Origin: Kryptolebias marmoratus
Taxonomy: Eukaryota > Chordata > Actinopteri > Cyprinodontiformes > Rivulidae
Reading direction: 5' to 3'
DNA length: 64,000 nucleotides
Assembly: GCF_001649575.2 (NCBI RefSeq)
Contig: NC_051439.1
Location: forward strand, 11,427,964 to 11,491,963
Shown here piece after piece: positions 25,126 through 36,277 of the stretch (position 1 is its first letter; each line of letters begins with the position of its first letter). The notes beneath the pieces are model-generated. The model did no database searches and was not told where the DNA came from. It saw only the letters and a program-made list of their open reading frames with translations. Both the position numbers and the translations under genes were made by a program.

Positions 25126-26049
25126 TACAACCCCTGAGAATTGTGGAATCACCACTCTTGGAGGATGTTCTTTCTATTGTTTATTTTTTTATAAAAGAAA
25201 AATAAATTACAGACATACCAAAGTCTTTTTACCAAAATTCCAACTTTCTGGCAGTAAGAAACTATTTTTTAAAAGACAAAGATTTATAGTTGCTGTGGTC
25301 AGTCACAATTGTTTTGGGTTTTTTTTTAGATAAAGTAGAGGAAAACGATTATAGAATTATGAGGAAAAAAAACACTGCACCATTAATACTTTGTTGCACC
25401 ACCTCTGGTTTTTATAACAGCTTGAATTCTCTGGGCCTAGACCTAACTAATGACAAACATTATCTGTCATCAATCTGATCCCAACTCTCTCTTACTGTTG
25501 TTTCCAGATCGCCATGCCACTGACATCATGAAGGAAAGTCCAAGTTTCCACCCACTTGTTTCTCATTTGTTTTGTTGAGCATTTCCTGATTTCGAGCCAT
25601 TTTGCTTTAAGTTTTGACACTTTGACGCCTTCCTTGGTCTACCAGCATGCTTCCCTTTTTTGTTTGGTCCAGATTTTAGCTGACTGGGAACAACCAACAT
25701 CTTTTGCAGCATTCTGTGATGATTTACCTTCTTGAAGAAGTTTCACAATCCTCTCCTTTGTCAGTCTGATTTGTGCAACAGCTCTCCAAAGTGTGATTAA
25801 TTAGAGGTGTTTGTTTCAGAACGACAAATCACACACTGATTCTGTATTCTTTCTTCCTATTTGACATGAAAAGCAACTGTGACTGACTACAACAATTACA
25901 TTTCTTTCTTTTTTTTTGCTATTGTTTCTTAATGCCAGAAAGAGTTTTGACAAATAATAGTTTTTATGATATTTATTTTATACAAAATCAAACAACTGAA
26001 AGAACAATCTCCAAGAGGGGTGATTCCATAAATTTTGCCAGGAGTTGTA
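25126..26049 (-). mobile_element. Tc1/mariner-like transposon remnant
   Basis: Bounded by imperfect terminal inverted repeats: the left end is TACAACCCCTGAGAATTGTG and the right end read on the minus strand is TACAACTCCTGGCAAAATTT. Both continue into GGAATCACC, and TA lies at the borders as expected for Tc1-type insertion. On the minus strand near 25700-25790 a decayed transposase start is visible: RIVKLLQEGKSSQNAAKDVG, a Tc1 helix-turn-helix. Stops and frameshifts follow, and the DDE catalytic part is not recognisable. Confidence 0.75.
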
Positions 26050-28519
26050 TAAAGCAGCAGTTATGTGAGCTGCTAAAATGCTATAAAAGGTCTTCCTTTT
26101 ATTATCTCCTTCAGGGAAACAGGTCCATCCCTTATGTAAGGAAAGAAAATCATAACATCCCATAATTCTTTACAGTCTTTCAAACGGTCGCTCATAAATC
26201 CGAGGTCAGGACTGCTTGAGTGAGCAGACTGGATTTACGATTTTGAGCTTTTCGGTCGTTTTTAGTTTTACCGAAACCAATACGGAAGTGATATTTTGAG
26301 TTTTATCTTTATTTGCCGTATTTTACATGATGTATTTAATGAAGCTGATGAGAAAAGACGAGACAGAAATGATGATTGGAGAGGAATTTTTTTTTTTTTT
26401 TTCCAATAATCTTAGCATCCTTACCTGTTACCAATTAAGCAAATGAAAGAGTTAGTACTCCTGTGACCTTGAAACCTTGAAAGGGGCTTCCCTGTGACAC
26501 TTTCACTGTTTCCTCAAATGTGAACAGCGTCTGAGAAGAGGTCAGACATGTCCATCTTAAACATACAACCTCAAGACCCATCTTTTATTCACAAAGGAAC
26601 ATACTTAATGTTTGGTAATTTGGAAAAATTGGTAATTTTGAATTTAATGGCAGCAAAACATCTCAAAATAGTTGTTATAATATAAGATTTTTGGAATTGG
26701 GGTTGTGTTATTGAACCTTAACAGCATCTTATCGTGTTTTGTGGTCATGAGCAGGGCTGTGTTTTTGGCGTTTTATCCTCCCGCTGGGCGTAAAGTTTGA
26801 TGAAATGCAAAAAGCCACGCCAATTCGGCGAGAAACTTGCACAGGAAATGAGGAATGTGAGGTGAAAATTCAATTTCACAAGCCCTCGTCTCTCTGACGG
26901 GAAAAGGCCAAGTGATTACAGGTAAAGTGACTGCTGGTGCCACGGCAGTCAGGTTCATTTAGGGTTCTTGTCACTCGCCGAATCTCTGCAGCTGCTGCAG
27001 CGGGGGGGGGGGGGGAGAAAAATGAATGAGTTTGTTCCTGCAACGGGCCACTCGGAGGCCGTTCAAGAGAGGAATTGGCTCTTTGGCGGGGAGTGTTTGG
27101 AGTCTGGAGGAGAAATGTCTTTTAGGGCTGGAAGGAGGAAACGGCTGGGAGAACGAGTCGGACGTCGCGTGAAGCTCAACGTTTCTGCTCGAGTAGCTCA
27201 TCTCAGCCCGTAGGGTGCATTTACGACGTCTTCCCAAATAAACGTTCACCGAACCACCTGCTAAGTCTTTGTGATTACAAGTGCTGAGATGAAAAAAATA
27301 AATAAAAAAGGTCTTTACGCGACTAAATGGTGCATGAAGGAGGTTCCACTAGTTGACCATTATGTTGTCAGAGGCTGTCGGTTCTGCTCTAACAGAGGCC
27401 ACAATTTCTGCGGTGGAAAATGAGCAGATTAACAGGCTCAGATCGTTTTAGTTTGAATTTAATAGATCTGCCATTTCTGCATCCTGGTCACTTTGATTTT
27501 TTTTTTTTCTTTTTGGGTGACGAGAGCTGAAGATGAAGAAGAAAACTGCTCACAGAAGGCACTGAGTCACGACTGTTTCGCTGCCAGAAGTGGTGTTTTT
27601 TTTTTCTTTTCCTCTGTGAAGATGATGTGTGCAGAAATTCTGATGCGGGAAAGAAACATTTGCTCAGAAAAAAAAAAATGTTTTTTTTACCCCTCCACCC
27701 CCAGATGTCATTCTCTGGAACCAGAGCAGCCTGTCCAATTAAAAAGTCTTTGTGAAATGGATGTTTGATTTGCCTCACAAAAGTCAAGGCTGCTCGGCGA
27801 AGTGAACGCATTTGAAATGCCTCCTGAATCAGCCCAGCAATCGTTGTGTTCGGTCTTTCTCTCTGAGCTGAAAGGATCTGATGTTTCACCTTGGCTACAG
27901 TATGAAGTGTCTCCGGCTGGGGGCGGGCGGGAGACAGAATACAGAAGTGGCAGATTAGGAAACGGTTAAGAGCCGTCAGATGCCTCCTCCCCTTCTCTAT
28001 TTATGCATCTCTTCCTCCTCACCCGTCCTCCCCCTCCGGCCCCACGGAACAAGCACATCAGAGCCACACAGCCTGCGAAGGAGCCTCGCTCTGTGTGTTT
28101 CTGTTAAACGCTTCCTGCCTCTTTACTTCACACAACAAGTGAAACCGTACAACAAAAAAACTATGAAATCAAACATGAAAAGGTTAACCTGAACTATATC
28201 AAAAGGTGCAGTTTGAAAGAGTTCGCTCCAGTGGTTTTTCCAGATATATTTATAGAAACTTCTGAAATGCGGGTACGCGCTCAGTGTAAACAAAGCACTT
28301 GGCCGAACTGGCCAAAACCCAAGTGGAAGCTTCAGTCCTGTGATCGGCCTGCATGAGGCTGTTTGTAGTCTGTGTGAGGTAAACAAATAAGGACAAGAGA
28401 AGAGTCGAAGAGAAAATGTTTAAGGAAATATAAGAGAGAATCTGCTGAAGAAAAAAGAGAACGAGTAAGATGTCCGTCAAGAACAAGCATCCAGGATTCG
28501 GCAAGGCAAAGGCAAATTT

Positions 28520-29480
28520 TATGAATTCAGTTCTGTTTATTTATGCAGCGCCATTTAACAACTAAGCTCATCTCGTGGAACTATGCAAAAAGAAAACAAG
28601 TCCAAATCATAAATCCACTTCAGACCCAGATTCAAATCCAATTACAGTGAATTAATTTCCTCTTATAAAACAATACAATATTAAATGCCAATAAGTTAAT
28701 GTTATTTATCTAAGGAAGCCAGCAGATCGTATCCAATCGTCACTTCATGACCGTCCCCGTCCAGGAAGAAACCTCCAGGAGAACCAGGATCAGGATGGGC
28801 GGCCATTTGCCTCGACCAACTAGGGTTTGGGAAGACGGGAAAGAGACACAAACACAGAATGACTGGTCCAGGTGTGGTTTCTATGGGAAGAAAAATGAAG
28901 AAAAACAAGTTATTAGAAGCAATAATTGCAAATACAAACATAGAGAGTAGAGAGAGCAGAATGAGGACATGTGGTCAGTTTGTCCTCCAGCAGTCTGAGC
29001 CTATAGCAGAATAACTAAGTGATAAATCAGGAAATCCAAACCAACCTTAGCTATAGGAATTATCCAAAAGGAAAGTCTTAAGTAGAGTTTTAAAAGCAAA
29101 CAGATTGTCAGCACAGACAGAAACTGGAAGCTGGTTTAATAAGAGAGGAGCCTGAGAACTGAAAGCTCTGCCTCCCAGTCTACCTTTGGAAACTCTAGAA
29201 ACCACAAGTAAACCTGCAGTCTGAGAGCAAAGTGCTGTTAGGAAGATAGATATGGAGCAAGAAGCTGCCGCTTGGTTGTTGGGAGCCTACATTTTATTCT
29301 GAATTTTACGGGGAGCCAAAGGAGAGCAGCTTCTCCTCCTGTCAGAACTCCGGCGGCCGCATTTTGGACCAACTGAGGACGTCGTAGGGACGCTGTCGTC
29401 CAGCCCAGACGTGATAAACACAAAGACCGGGCTTTCTGCATCGCTTTGGGACAAGATGTTTCTGATTTTAGCGATGCTGG
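28520..29480. repeat. Long fish interspersed repeat
   Basis: Starts near AATTCAGTTCTGTTTATTTA and GCAGCGCC, passes GGTTTAATAAGAGAGGAGCC and CTGAAAGCTCTGCCTCCC, and ends near CATTTTGGACCAACTGAGGA. These phrases belong to a long non-coding repeat found many times in percomorph genomes. I do not know its superfamily for certain. It shows no intact coding frame. Confidence 0.6.
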
Positions 29481-30827
29481 TCCTGATTGCCGTTTTTAAT
29501 CTTATGAACGCGAGTGCGCCTTCTTTGGGGGACTCGCTTTTGGCTGATTGTATACTTTAAAAATCGTGGCAGATCAATGTTAAATGGGCTGTATAATGGT
29601 GCGCTCATGTGGAGAATCAATCAATGTAAATCACTCACAATATTTATTCTTAAAGCCTAATGGCTTGGATGTGAAACAAGTCGCCCTCTGTGTTGAGGAT
29701 CAGCTCTGTGTTTGAAATCTCTGCCTCTGAAAAAAGAATAGTAACTATAACAATGGTTTCGGGCTGTCCCCCATTCTCAAAGAGAAATCAAGAAGACAAA
29801 CAAAATGCAGGGTTGTGGTCTGTATTGGTTTTGTGAAATCAAAATGCTGAGATGTTCTGTCACGAGGGACCAGCTTCACACTCGGCATTAGCGTTCACAC
29901 GGATGAATTGCGTTTCGCCAAAAGCCTCGTGTGCTCCTTTTATTGTTTTTGCCGTGATGTCGGATCCCTAAATGTCATGTATTTTCCACTCGATACATGT
30001 AATTTAGGGGGGGGAAGCACTGCTGAGTGTGCAACAGTGGGAATAATTACACAGCTGCACGGAGCAGGAAAGGAACTCTGAACGCTTCTGACCCACATCT
30101 GCAGCACATAAATAAACAGGGAAGGGTGTTCGGAGAGGACAAACGCCCCACTGCGAGGTTAAATTACGCCGCGTGGTGCTTGTTCGGGTGAAATTAGTGC
30201 CAGGTTTATTTTTCAGATGAGGCGCTGGAAGAACGAATCCCTGCGTGAGGCTTTTAGTCGAACAACAACAGCAGCAATCCGCGGAATAAAAACGTGCGCT
30301 CTTTGAGGGCATCGTCTACGATTTTGTTTAAGAAGCGATTTTCAAAGTTTTGATTCGTCGGCCAGTTCTCCACCGATGGGAAGCTGGGTCCGTAAAGGTG
30401 GCTGCAGCATTGATCTGTGGCAGCGTTTGGTGATTTGTGTTTGGAGGAGTCCTGCAGTGATGTCCACAGCAGAATCAGATCACCAAAGGTCGTGGTTTTA
30501 TTTACGATTTTTAGCCCTCAGGTACACAGGTTTATCGGACAATTCAGAGCTTTTTTTAAATCATATCACCCATTAATGATGATCAAATGATTAGATTTTA
30601 TCGACAAACTGTAATGATTTTTGATGATTATGAAACTAATTTTTTGTCTTTAATTTTAAAACATACTCTTTTTTTCTAAATAACTTGTCTGGTTTAAGGA
30701 GTAGAACATGTTGCTGACTTTCAAATCCCAACTTTAAAGCCAAAATAGTTCCTAATCACTTTTAATATCTTTTGGGTTTTTTTGTTTTTAATTTTATTCT
30801 TTATGTATATAAACACTGTATCACCTG

Positions 30828-31070
30828 TTGCCGAAGGCAAAGTGAACAAATGTTAATAAAAACCTTCAGAAAGTAATGATTAGGTTGGCACCAACAGCTG
30901 ATTGACTTTTAAACTTTATCCGATTCAAGATGGCTGCCACAGCTAACTGACCCTGGCTATGATTCCACCATTTTTACAGATACTGAGCTAAAGTTTGGTG
31001 TGGTAGAAGCTGACAGCCAGATGATTCGAGTCTAATTCTGATTTGATAAGAGGATCTGCGGGGAGCCATG
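30828..31070 (+). repeat. Interspersed element 'AAGATGGCCGCC' family, copy 4
   Basis: A diverged, partial copy with the left-end hairpin TTGCCGAAGGCAAAG, then the core TTCAAGATGGCTGCCACAGC and GAGCTAAAGTTTGGTGTGG. The 3' third is lost or degraded. Confidence 0.65.
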
Positions 31071-31446
31071 ATGGATCCCAAAGAGGCATGTTGTGACAAC
31101 CAACATATAGAAAACTGAGGCCTAAAACGATTGAATCAAGACTGGGCAAAGATCTCTAAAGCTTCAGGGCGGAGCTGGTAAAGATAAATGTAGGAGTCTT
31201 AGCTGTGTACCCTGAGGAACCTCAATTCAGGGACGAGTTGAGATCAAGAAGGAGCCAAAACCTAAACATCCAAATTATTTTTTTATTTGTATTTCACCTA
31301 ACTCCTCCATTTGCAGCCCTGTCAGCATATTATTCCTGTGTGGTGATAAGAGTCCTCCAGGTGTTCGGCAGCCTCCGAGCTCCACCTGATCCCTGCGGTC
31401 GGAGCTCCACGCGCCCACCCAGCGTCAGGGAGGAAGTCCAACCACC

Positions 31447-31938
31447 NNNNNNNNNNNNNNNNNNNNNNNNNNNNNNNNNNNNNNNNNNNNNNNNNNNNNN
31501 NNNNNNNNNNNNNNNNNNNNNNNNNNNNNNNNNNNNNNNNNNNNNNNNNNNNNNNNNNNNNNNNNNNNNNNNNNNNNNNNNNNNNNNNNNNNNNNNNNNN
31601 NNNNNNNNNNNNNNNNNNNNNNNNNNNNNNNNNNNNNNNNNNNNNNNNNNNNNNNNNNNNNNNNNNNNNNNNNNNNNNNNNNNNNNNNNNNNNNNNNNNN
31701 NNNNNNNNNNNNNNNNNNNNNNNNNNNNNNNNNNNNNNNNNNNNNNNNNNNNNNNNNNNNNNNNNNNNNNNNNNNNNNNNNNNNNNNNNNNNNNNNNNNN
31801 NNNNNNNNNNNNNNNNNNNNNNNNNNNNNNNNNNNNNNNNNNNNNNNNNNNNNNNNNNNNNNNNNNNNNNNNNNNNNNNNNNNNNNNNNNNNNNNNNNNN
31901 NNNNNNNNNNNNNNNNNNNNNNNNNNNNNNNNNNNNNN
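31447..31938. other. Assembly gap (492 N)
   Basis: Run of N immediately left of a TA microsatellite. The unresolved sequence probably reflects repeat length. Any frame that spans it is an artefact. Confidence 0.99.

Positions 31939-31976
<38 letters not shown>
31939..31976. repeat. (TA)n microsatellite at gap edge
   Basis: Nineteen TA units abut the N run, with a second shorter T-run plus (AT)n near 32078-32100. Confidence 0.95.
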
Positions 31977-31977
<1 letters not shown>

Positions 31978-32479
31978 CCAAGATACTGCGCAGAACCCTC
32001 AAGCTCCCAGGCCTCTGGTAGAGGACCCGAGCTCAGAGGATGAAACAAAGACCACCCGCGGAGGGTGAGAAGGGAATTTTTTTTTTTTATATATATATAT
32101 AAAATAAAAACTATAAAATGTTAAACCTGACTGTTAATAATGAATAACGCCACCCATGTCTCCAAATGGTGATGGTTCATTAATCGGACACGCTGACTCC
32201 CATTACGCCTAATTATTTCAGTGATTAGTGGGAAGAGCTCGATGCTTTCTGACCGGTTTCAATTCATCAGAAAGCCCAGAGAGTCCTCTTAATGTGATGA
32301 CACACACACGCACACACACACACACAGAGGGTGGGGTTGTCCGGGGGGCACAGGTTCATCCTCCGTTCACTTTCCCAGTATTGTCTGGGAGTCATCTGGA
32401 GTCTGAGGGACAGACCCCCAAATATTATCGCAGTCAAAAGGCCGACGGTGATTTAAAAAAAAAAAAAGAAAAAGAAAAT

Positions 32480-32780
32480 TTGCCTGTGTCTGTTAGCAAA
32501 ATATTTCACGAACCATTGGGCAGATTTTGATTAAATTTCCAGGAATGTATCATTAGATGTGCCTCTACAACTGATCTGCTTTTGGAGTCAACCCAGTTCA
32601 AGATGGCCACCACAGCCAACTGATTTTAGAAACCTAAAAATGGCTACAACTCGGTTAACTTAACAGATATATAGCAACGATTCGGTGTGGTGGTAGCTGA
32701 GGGTTATTCACAACACATGCTCCAAGCACGACACATTGTGCACTGTTTCCGCTTCAAACCTTTGCTTTAACTGTTGGCAA
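32480..32780 (+). repeat. Interspersed element 'AAGATGGCCGCC' family, copy 5
   Basis: Starts TGCCTGTGTCTGTTAGC, with the core TTCAAGATGGCCACCACAGC, then GGTGTGGTGGTAGCTGAGGG. It is followed directly by copy 6 in the same orientation, so its right end is truncated. Confidence 0.7.
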
Positions 32781-32783
32781 CGA

Positions 32784-33175
32784 TCTTGTTAGTCTGTTAG
32801 CAAAATATCTTACGACAACTAGGAGTGATTTATATAAAACACTCAGAAAGTAATCACTGGTTGTTCCTCTAAAACTGATTAACTTTTGGAGTAACTCCAG
32901 TTCAAGATGGCTGCCGCAGTTAAGCAACATTAGCAAAAGCTAAAATGGCTACAATTCGGTCAGTTTTACAGATATGGTGGTCAAATTTGGTGTGGTAGTA
33001 GCTGAGAGTCATCTACAACACATACTCCGAGCTCTAACAGATCTCACAATATCTTGTGAAATCACACATAACATTCTTCACAAGGTTTGACCAAAATGGT
33101 TGTAACTATGTCTCTTTAGTTCTTTAGGTGTTGGGTGATATGCATTCCTTCAAAAGAATGCTAAGTTTTTATTTT
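32784..33175 (+). repeat. Interspersed element 'AAGATGGCCGCC' family, copy 6
   Basis: Near complete: TTAGTCTGTTAGCAAAATAT, core TTCAAGATGGCTGCCGCAGT, GGTGTGGTAGTAGCTGAGAG, AAGGTTTGACC, right end GTGATATGCATTCC plus AAAGAATGC. It ends about 60 bp upstream of the cnr1 splice acceptor. Confidence 0.75.
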
Positions 33176-33293
33176 ACACAATAATGGCATTAATAAATTG
33201 GCACTGATTAAAAATAAAAGTCCTCTTTTCCTCATAGACCGTCATTCTGATGCTGTTCCACTCCTGGCCTCTCCTCTGAGCGACTCTGCAGCC

Positions 33294-34727
33294 ATGAAGC
33301 TGGCTTTCCACAGGATGGCGGGCACAACAGCAAGCCCGCTGTCAGCAGGGGTCCAGTACCTCGGCTCCAACGACGCCAGCTACGACGACCCCCTCGCCGA
33401 CTCCAGCCTGGCGAAAACCGGATTCCACCTCGACAAGCCGCACTCAGCCTCCATCAGCGGCTCCTTCCCCGAGCTCATCCCCGGGAACAGGGAGGTGATT
33501 CTGGCGGCCCTGTCGCCCGTCTTCCCCACCAACGTCTCCGAGGCCCTGCTGGGCAACGTCACGTCCGTAGAGAGCGGCAGCGACGGCAGCGCGCAGTGCA
33601 CTGAGAACTTTGCGGAAAACTTGGAGTGCTTTATGATCCTCACCCCCAGTCAGCAGCTGGCCATCGCCATCTTGGCGCTCACCCTGGGAGCGTTTACGGT
33701 GCTGGAGAACCTGATTGTGCTGTGTGTGATCCTGCACTCCCAGACTCTCCGATCTCGGCCCTCCTACCACTTCATAGGCAGCCTGGCGGTGGCCGATCTG
33801 ATCGGGAGCATCATCTTCGTTTACAGCTTCCTGGACTTTCACGTCCTCCACAGAAAGGACAGCCCCAACGTTTTCCTCTTCAAGCTGGCCGGGGTCATCG
33901 CCTCCTTCACGGCCTCCGTGGGCAGTTTGTTCCTGACCGCCATCGACCGCTACATCTCCATCCACAGGCCGATGGCGTACAAACGCATCGTCACGAAGAC
34001 CAAGGCGGTCATCGCCTTCAGTGTGATGTGGACCATCTCCATTGTCATCTCACTGCTGCCGCTGCTCGGCTGGAACTGCAAGCGCCTGGGCACGGTCTGC
34101 TCGGACATCTTCCCCCTGATTGACCAGAAGTACCTGATGTTCTGGATCGGGATCACCAGCGTCCTGGTCCTGTTCATCATCTACGCCTACATGTTCATCC
34201 TGTGGAAGTCGCACCACCACGCCGTGCGCATGCTGAGCCGCAGCTCCCAGAGGAGCGTGATCGTCCACACGCCGGAGGGCACCAAAGTGCAGATGGTGAG
34301 GCCCGAGCAGGCCAGGATGGACCTCCGATTGGCCAAAACCCTGGTGCTGATCCTGGTGGCCCTCATCATCTGCTGGGGCCCGCTCCTGGCCATCATGGTG
34401 TACGACCTCTTCGGCAAAGTGAACGACTTCATCAAGACGGTGTTCGCCTTCTGCAGCATGCTGTGCCTGCTCAACTCCACCGTCAACCCCGTCATCTACG
34501 CCATGAGGAGCAAAGACCTGCGGAGGGCCTTTGTGAGCACCTGCCATGTGTGGCGCGGGGCCACGCAGGCTCTGGACAGCAGCGGCGACAGCGACTGGAA
34601 CAGCAGGAGCGTGAGGGCGGCAAGCTGGGCGGGGAAAGACAGGTGCGCCGGGGGGAAATGTCGGGTGAAAGTAGCCCAGGTTACCGTGTCTGGAGGCACG
34701 GATACCACCACGGCCGAGCCCGTCTGA
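33294..34727 (+). CDS. cnr1: Cannabinoid receptor type 1
   Basis: Class A GPCR for endocannabinoids (anandamide, 2-AG), Gi/o coupled and mainly presynaptic in neurons. A single intronless coding exon gives 477 aa. The chosen ATG begins MKLAFHRM. An acceptor-like CCTCATAG ends at about 33236, so the in-frame ATG at 33198 is probably intronic. The N-terminal tail keeps [12 protein letters not shown] and two N-glycosylation sequons (NVS, NVT). Seven membrane segments follow. Hallmarks present: SLAVADL (D2.50), FLFK (K3.28), IDRYISI (DRY), CWGP (TM6 toggle Trp) and NPVIY (NPxxY). ECL2 has WNC...VCSDIF and TM5 MFW. The C-terminus ends in a tail rich in Ser/Thr. Oddities: [10 protein letters not shown] in TM3 instead of the mammalian FKLGGVTASF, and Trp at the usual palmitoylation Cys. 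Two CB1 paralogues are known in some teleosts, and this may be the more diverged one. Confidence 0.95.
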   Translation: MKLAFHRMAGTTASPLSAGVQYLGSNDASYDDPLADSSLAKTGFHLDKPHSASISGSFPELIPGNREVILAALSPVFPTNVSEALLGNVTSVESGSDGSAQCTENFAENLECFMILTPSQQLAIAILALTLGAFTVLENLIVLCVILHSQTLRSRPSYHFIGSLAVADLIGSIIFVYSFLDFHVLHRKDSPNVFLFKLAGVIASFTASVGSLFLTAIDRYISIHRPMAYKRIVTKTKAVIAFSVMWTISIVISLLPLLGWNCKRLGTVCSDIFPLIDQKYLMFWIGITSVLVLFIIYAYMFILWKSHHHAVRMLSRSSQRSVIVHTPEGTKVQMVRPEQARMDLRLAKTLVLILVALIICWGPLLAIMVYDLFGKVNDFIKTVFAFCSMLCLLNSTVNPVIYAMRSKDLRRAFVSTCHVWRGATQALDSSGDSDWNSRSVRAASWAGKDRCAGGKCRVKVAQVTVSGGTDTTTAEPV

Positions 34728-35356
34728 AAGCCTGGCTCAGTTTAACCTTTGACCTGTTAGCGTGTTACTGTGAAACGTGCCAAAAAACCCGACTTCAGCA
34801 CAAATTAATCACTGGAAGGAGTTTTTAGGATGAAATCTATAATAAAATACTGAGTGATGAATCTCTTATTTTTTGTTGTTAAAGTCAGTAATGATAGTCA
34901 CATGTCTTAATAAAAAATAAGTTTAAAAAAAGTCTACGATGACTAAATCACTCATACACGTAAGGCTTGCTTTGGTTTTAAAGTGAAATGATTTTCTTTC
35001 TTGCGAGGACTATGATATGAACTTTGACACATCTTATATTTATTTATTTATTGCCAATTAATTTTGTTTTTTCTCTTCAAAATTCTACATAAGTTTTTGA
35101 TCCCATCAAACCTTTCTGTGTAGTATTTTTGAAACGTAACACAGCTGCAGCTTTAAAAAAATAAAATAAAAAAGTGATTTTGATGAAAATGCAGCTTTTT
35201 TGCGCAAAAGCTGTTGTGCCATATTGCTGTGAGGTATGGATAGTGTCGTTTTGTCCCTTGACAGTGTGTGTCTCCAAACAGGAACAAGTGCTCTGTAAAT
35301 ATGTGAATTTGTCTATTTTTGTCATATTCATGTCAACGTGTCTGTTAACTTTTTAC

Positions 35357-35362
35357 AATAAA
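35357..35362 (+). promoter_or_regulatory. polyadenylation signal, cnr1 (candidate)
   Basis: AATAAA about 630 bp beyond the cnr1 stop, preceded by an AT-rich region fitting a 3' UTR. Earlier AATAAA-like signals near 34843 are also possible. Confidence 0.4.
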
Positions 35363-35399
35363 ATTCAGAACTCAGCAAACCAGAGCGTGGTCATTTTTT

Positions 35400-35400
<1 letters not shown>

Positions 35401-35456
<56 letters not shown>
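35401..35456. repeat. (AGAT)14 microsatellite
   Basis: Fourteen perfect tetranucleotide units between cnr1 and akirin2. Likely polymorphic. Confidence 0.97.
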
Positions 35457-35766
35457 CCCCTCAAGTTAATTTCTTTATTTTTATTTTCCATTACTTCCTA
35501 ACTTGTGTAAGGAATAATCACTTATTATTATTATTATAGATAATTATTTTTGATTTTAGCTTTTTGCACATGTAACATTGCCCTCTAGTGGAAAATATTG
35601 GAAATCAATTAAAGCTGGCAAACGGGGGTCGGAATAGGTTGGAATCCAACAAAAAGCCTACTGCGAGGCTGTATTTAAAAATAAATTTGAAAAGAAAAAC
35701 CATGCTTCTCTATTGATTGTTTTTATTAAACTGTATTAGGGTGTTTTGTTTTAATCTGGACGTTTC

Positions 35767-35815
35767 ACTACATCTCCCAGAATGCGTTGCGTCTGTGTTC
35801 GGCGGGTCACGTGAC
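35767..35815 (+). promoter_or_regulatory. akirin2 promoter: ZNF143-type site and E-box
   Basis: ACTACATCTCCCAGAATGC at 35767-35785 matches the ZNF143/STAF (SBS) motif with one or two differences. GTCACGTGAC at 35806-35815 is a palindromic E-box. Both lie upstream of a GC-rich untranslated first exon whose donor AACAG|GTAAGA is at 36004/36005. The spacing to a likely transcript start is typical of a housekeeping promoter. Confidence 0.6.
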
Positions 35816-35829
35816 GAGCCGGGGGAAGC

Positions 35830-36004
35830 CGACAGCCTCGGATCAACAAACAGGCTGCTAAGCAGCGTTAGCTAGCGTCCCTGTCTCGCGGCTGATAATT
35901 GGCCCGCAGCTGGCTGCTCGTCCCTTTAACTTTTGAAAAACAACTTCCAACACCGACGGCAGCTCCGTGAACGCTTTCGGACCGATCTGCTTTGCCACGA
36001 ACAG
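35830..36004 (+). other. akirin2: akirin2 5' untranslated exon (approximate start)
   Basis: A GC-rich stretch ends in the strong donor GTAAGA at 36005. A matching acceptor, TTTTTTGACTAG, ends at 36269, just before AAAGTTATGG with the start codon at 36278. This suggests a 264-bp intron in the 5' UTR. The exon start is inferred. Confidence 0.5.
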
Positions 36005-36277
36005 GTAAGATAACGTGTTCATTTCGGAAAGCACGTCAAAATGACTCGTTTCGGCGATAGCCGGGACTAGCGTTAGCTTTGTTTTCTTTTTGATTATTGG
36101 TTTGCGGCGAAAGCTAGCGATAGCTTCCAGGAAAGCCTGAGCGCTGCACTTATGTTCAACATGTTTCCTTCAGCTAGGGGAAAAGGCCATGTTGTAGCAG
36201 ATGCGTGATGTTGTCTCACTTCGGCATTTTAAATCCAACCCTATGTTGTTTTATTTATTTTTTGACTAGTTAAAGTT

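Larger units (their letters stand above)
14101..33236. other. Gene-poor spacer between pm20d2 and cnr1
   Basis: About 19 kb with no recognisable protein-coding gene. Short open frames here have no family resemblance. Identified contents are LINE fragments (16.1 and 18.3 kb), a Tc1-like remnant (25.1-26.0 kb), a long interspersed repeat (28.5-29.5 kb), interspersed-element copies (30.8, 32.5 and 32.8 kb), simple repeats and one assembly gap. Untranslated upstream exons and promoter of cnr1 should lie in this interval. The GC-richer stretches near 26.8-27.2 and 27.9-28.1 kb are possible places, but I cannot fix them. Confidence 0.6.

Noticed and set aside
31205..32068. Open frames running through the 31447-31938 gap
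   Set aside because: They are created by runs of N plus a TA microsatellite translating as Ile-Tyr repeats.
33198..33293. Upstream in-frame ATG extending cnr1 by 32 codons
   Set aside because: A splice acceptor-like CCTCATAG ends at about 33236, the extra residues have no resemblance to CB1, and the MK.. start aligns with known CB1 N-termini.
33444..34547. Antisense and frame-shifted open frames (up to 208 aa) overlapping cnr1
   Set aside because: The sense frame is an intact, well-conserved GPCR. The GC-rich codon use of cnr1 opens the other frames by chance.
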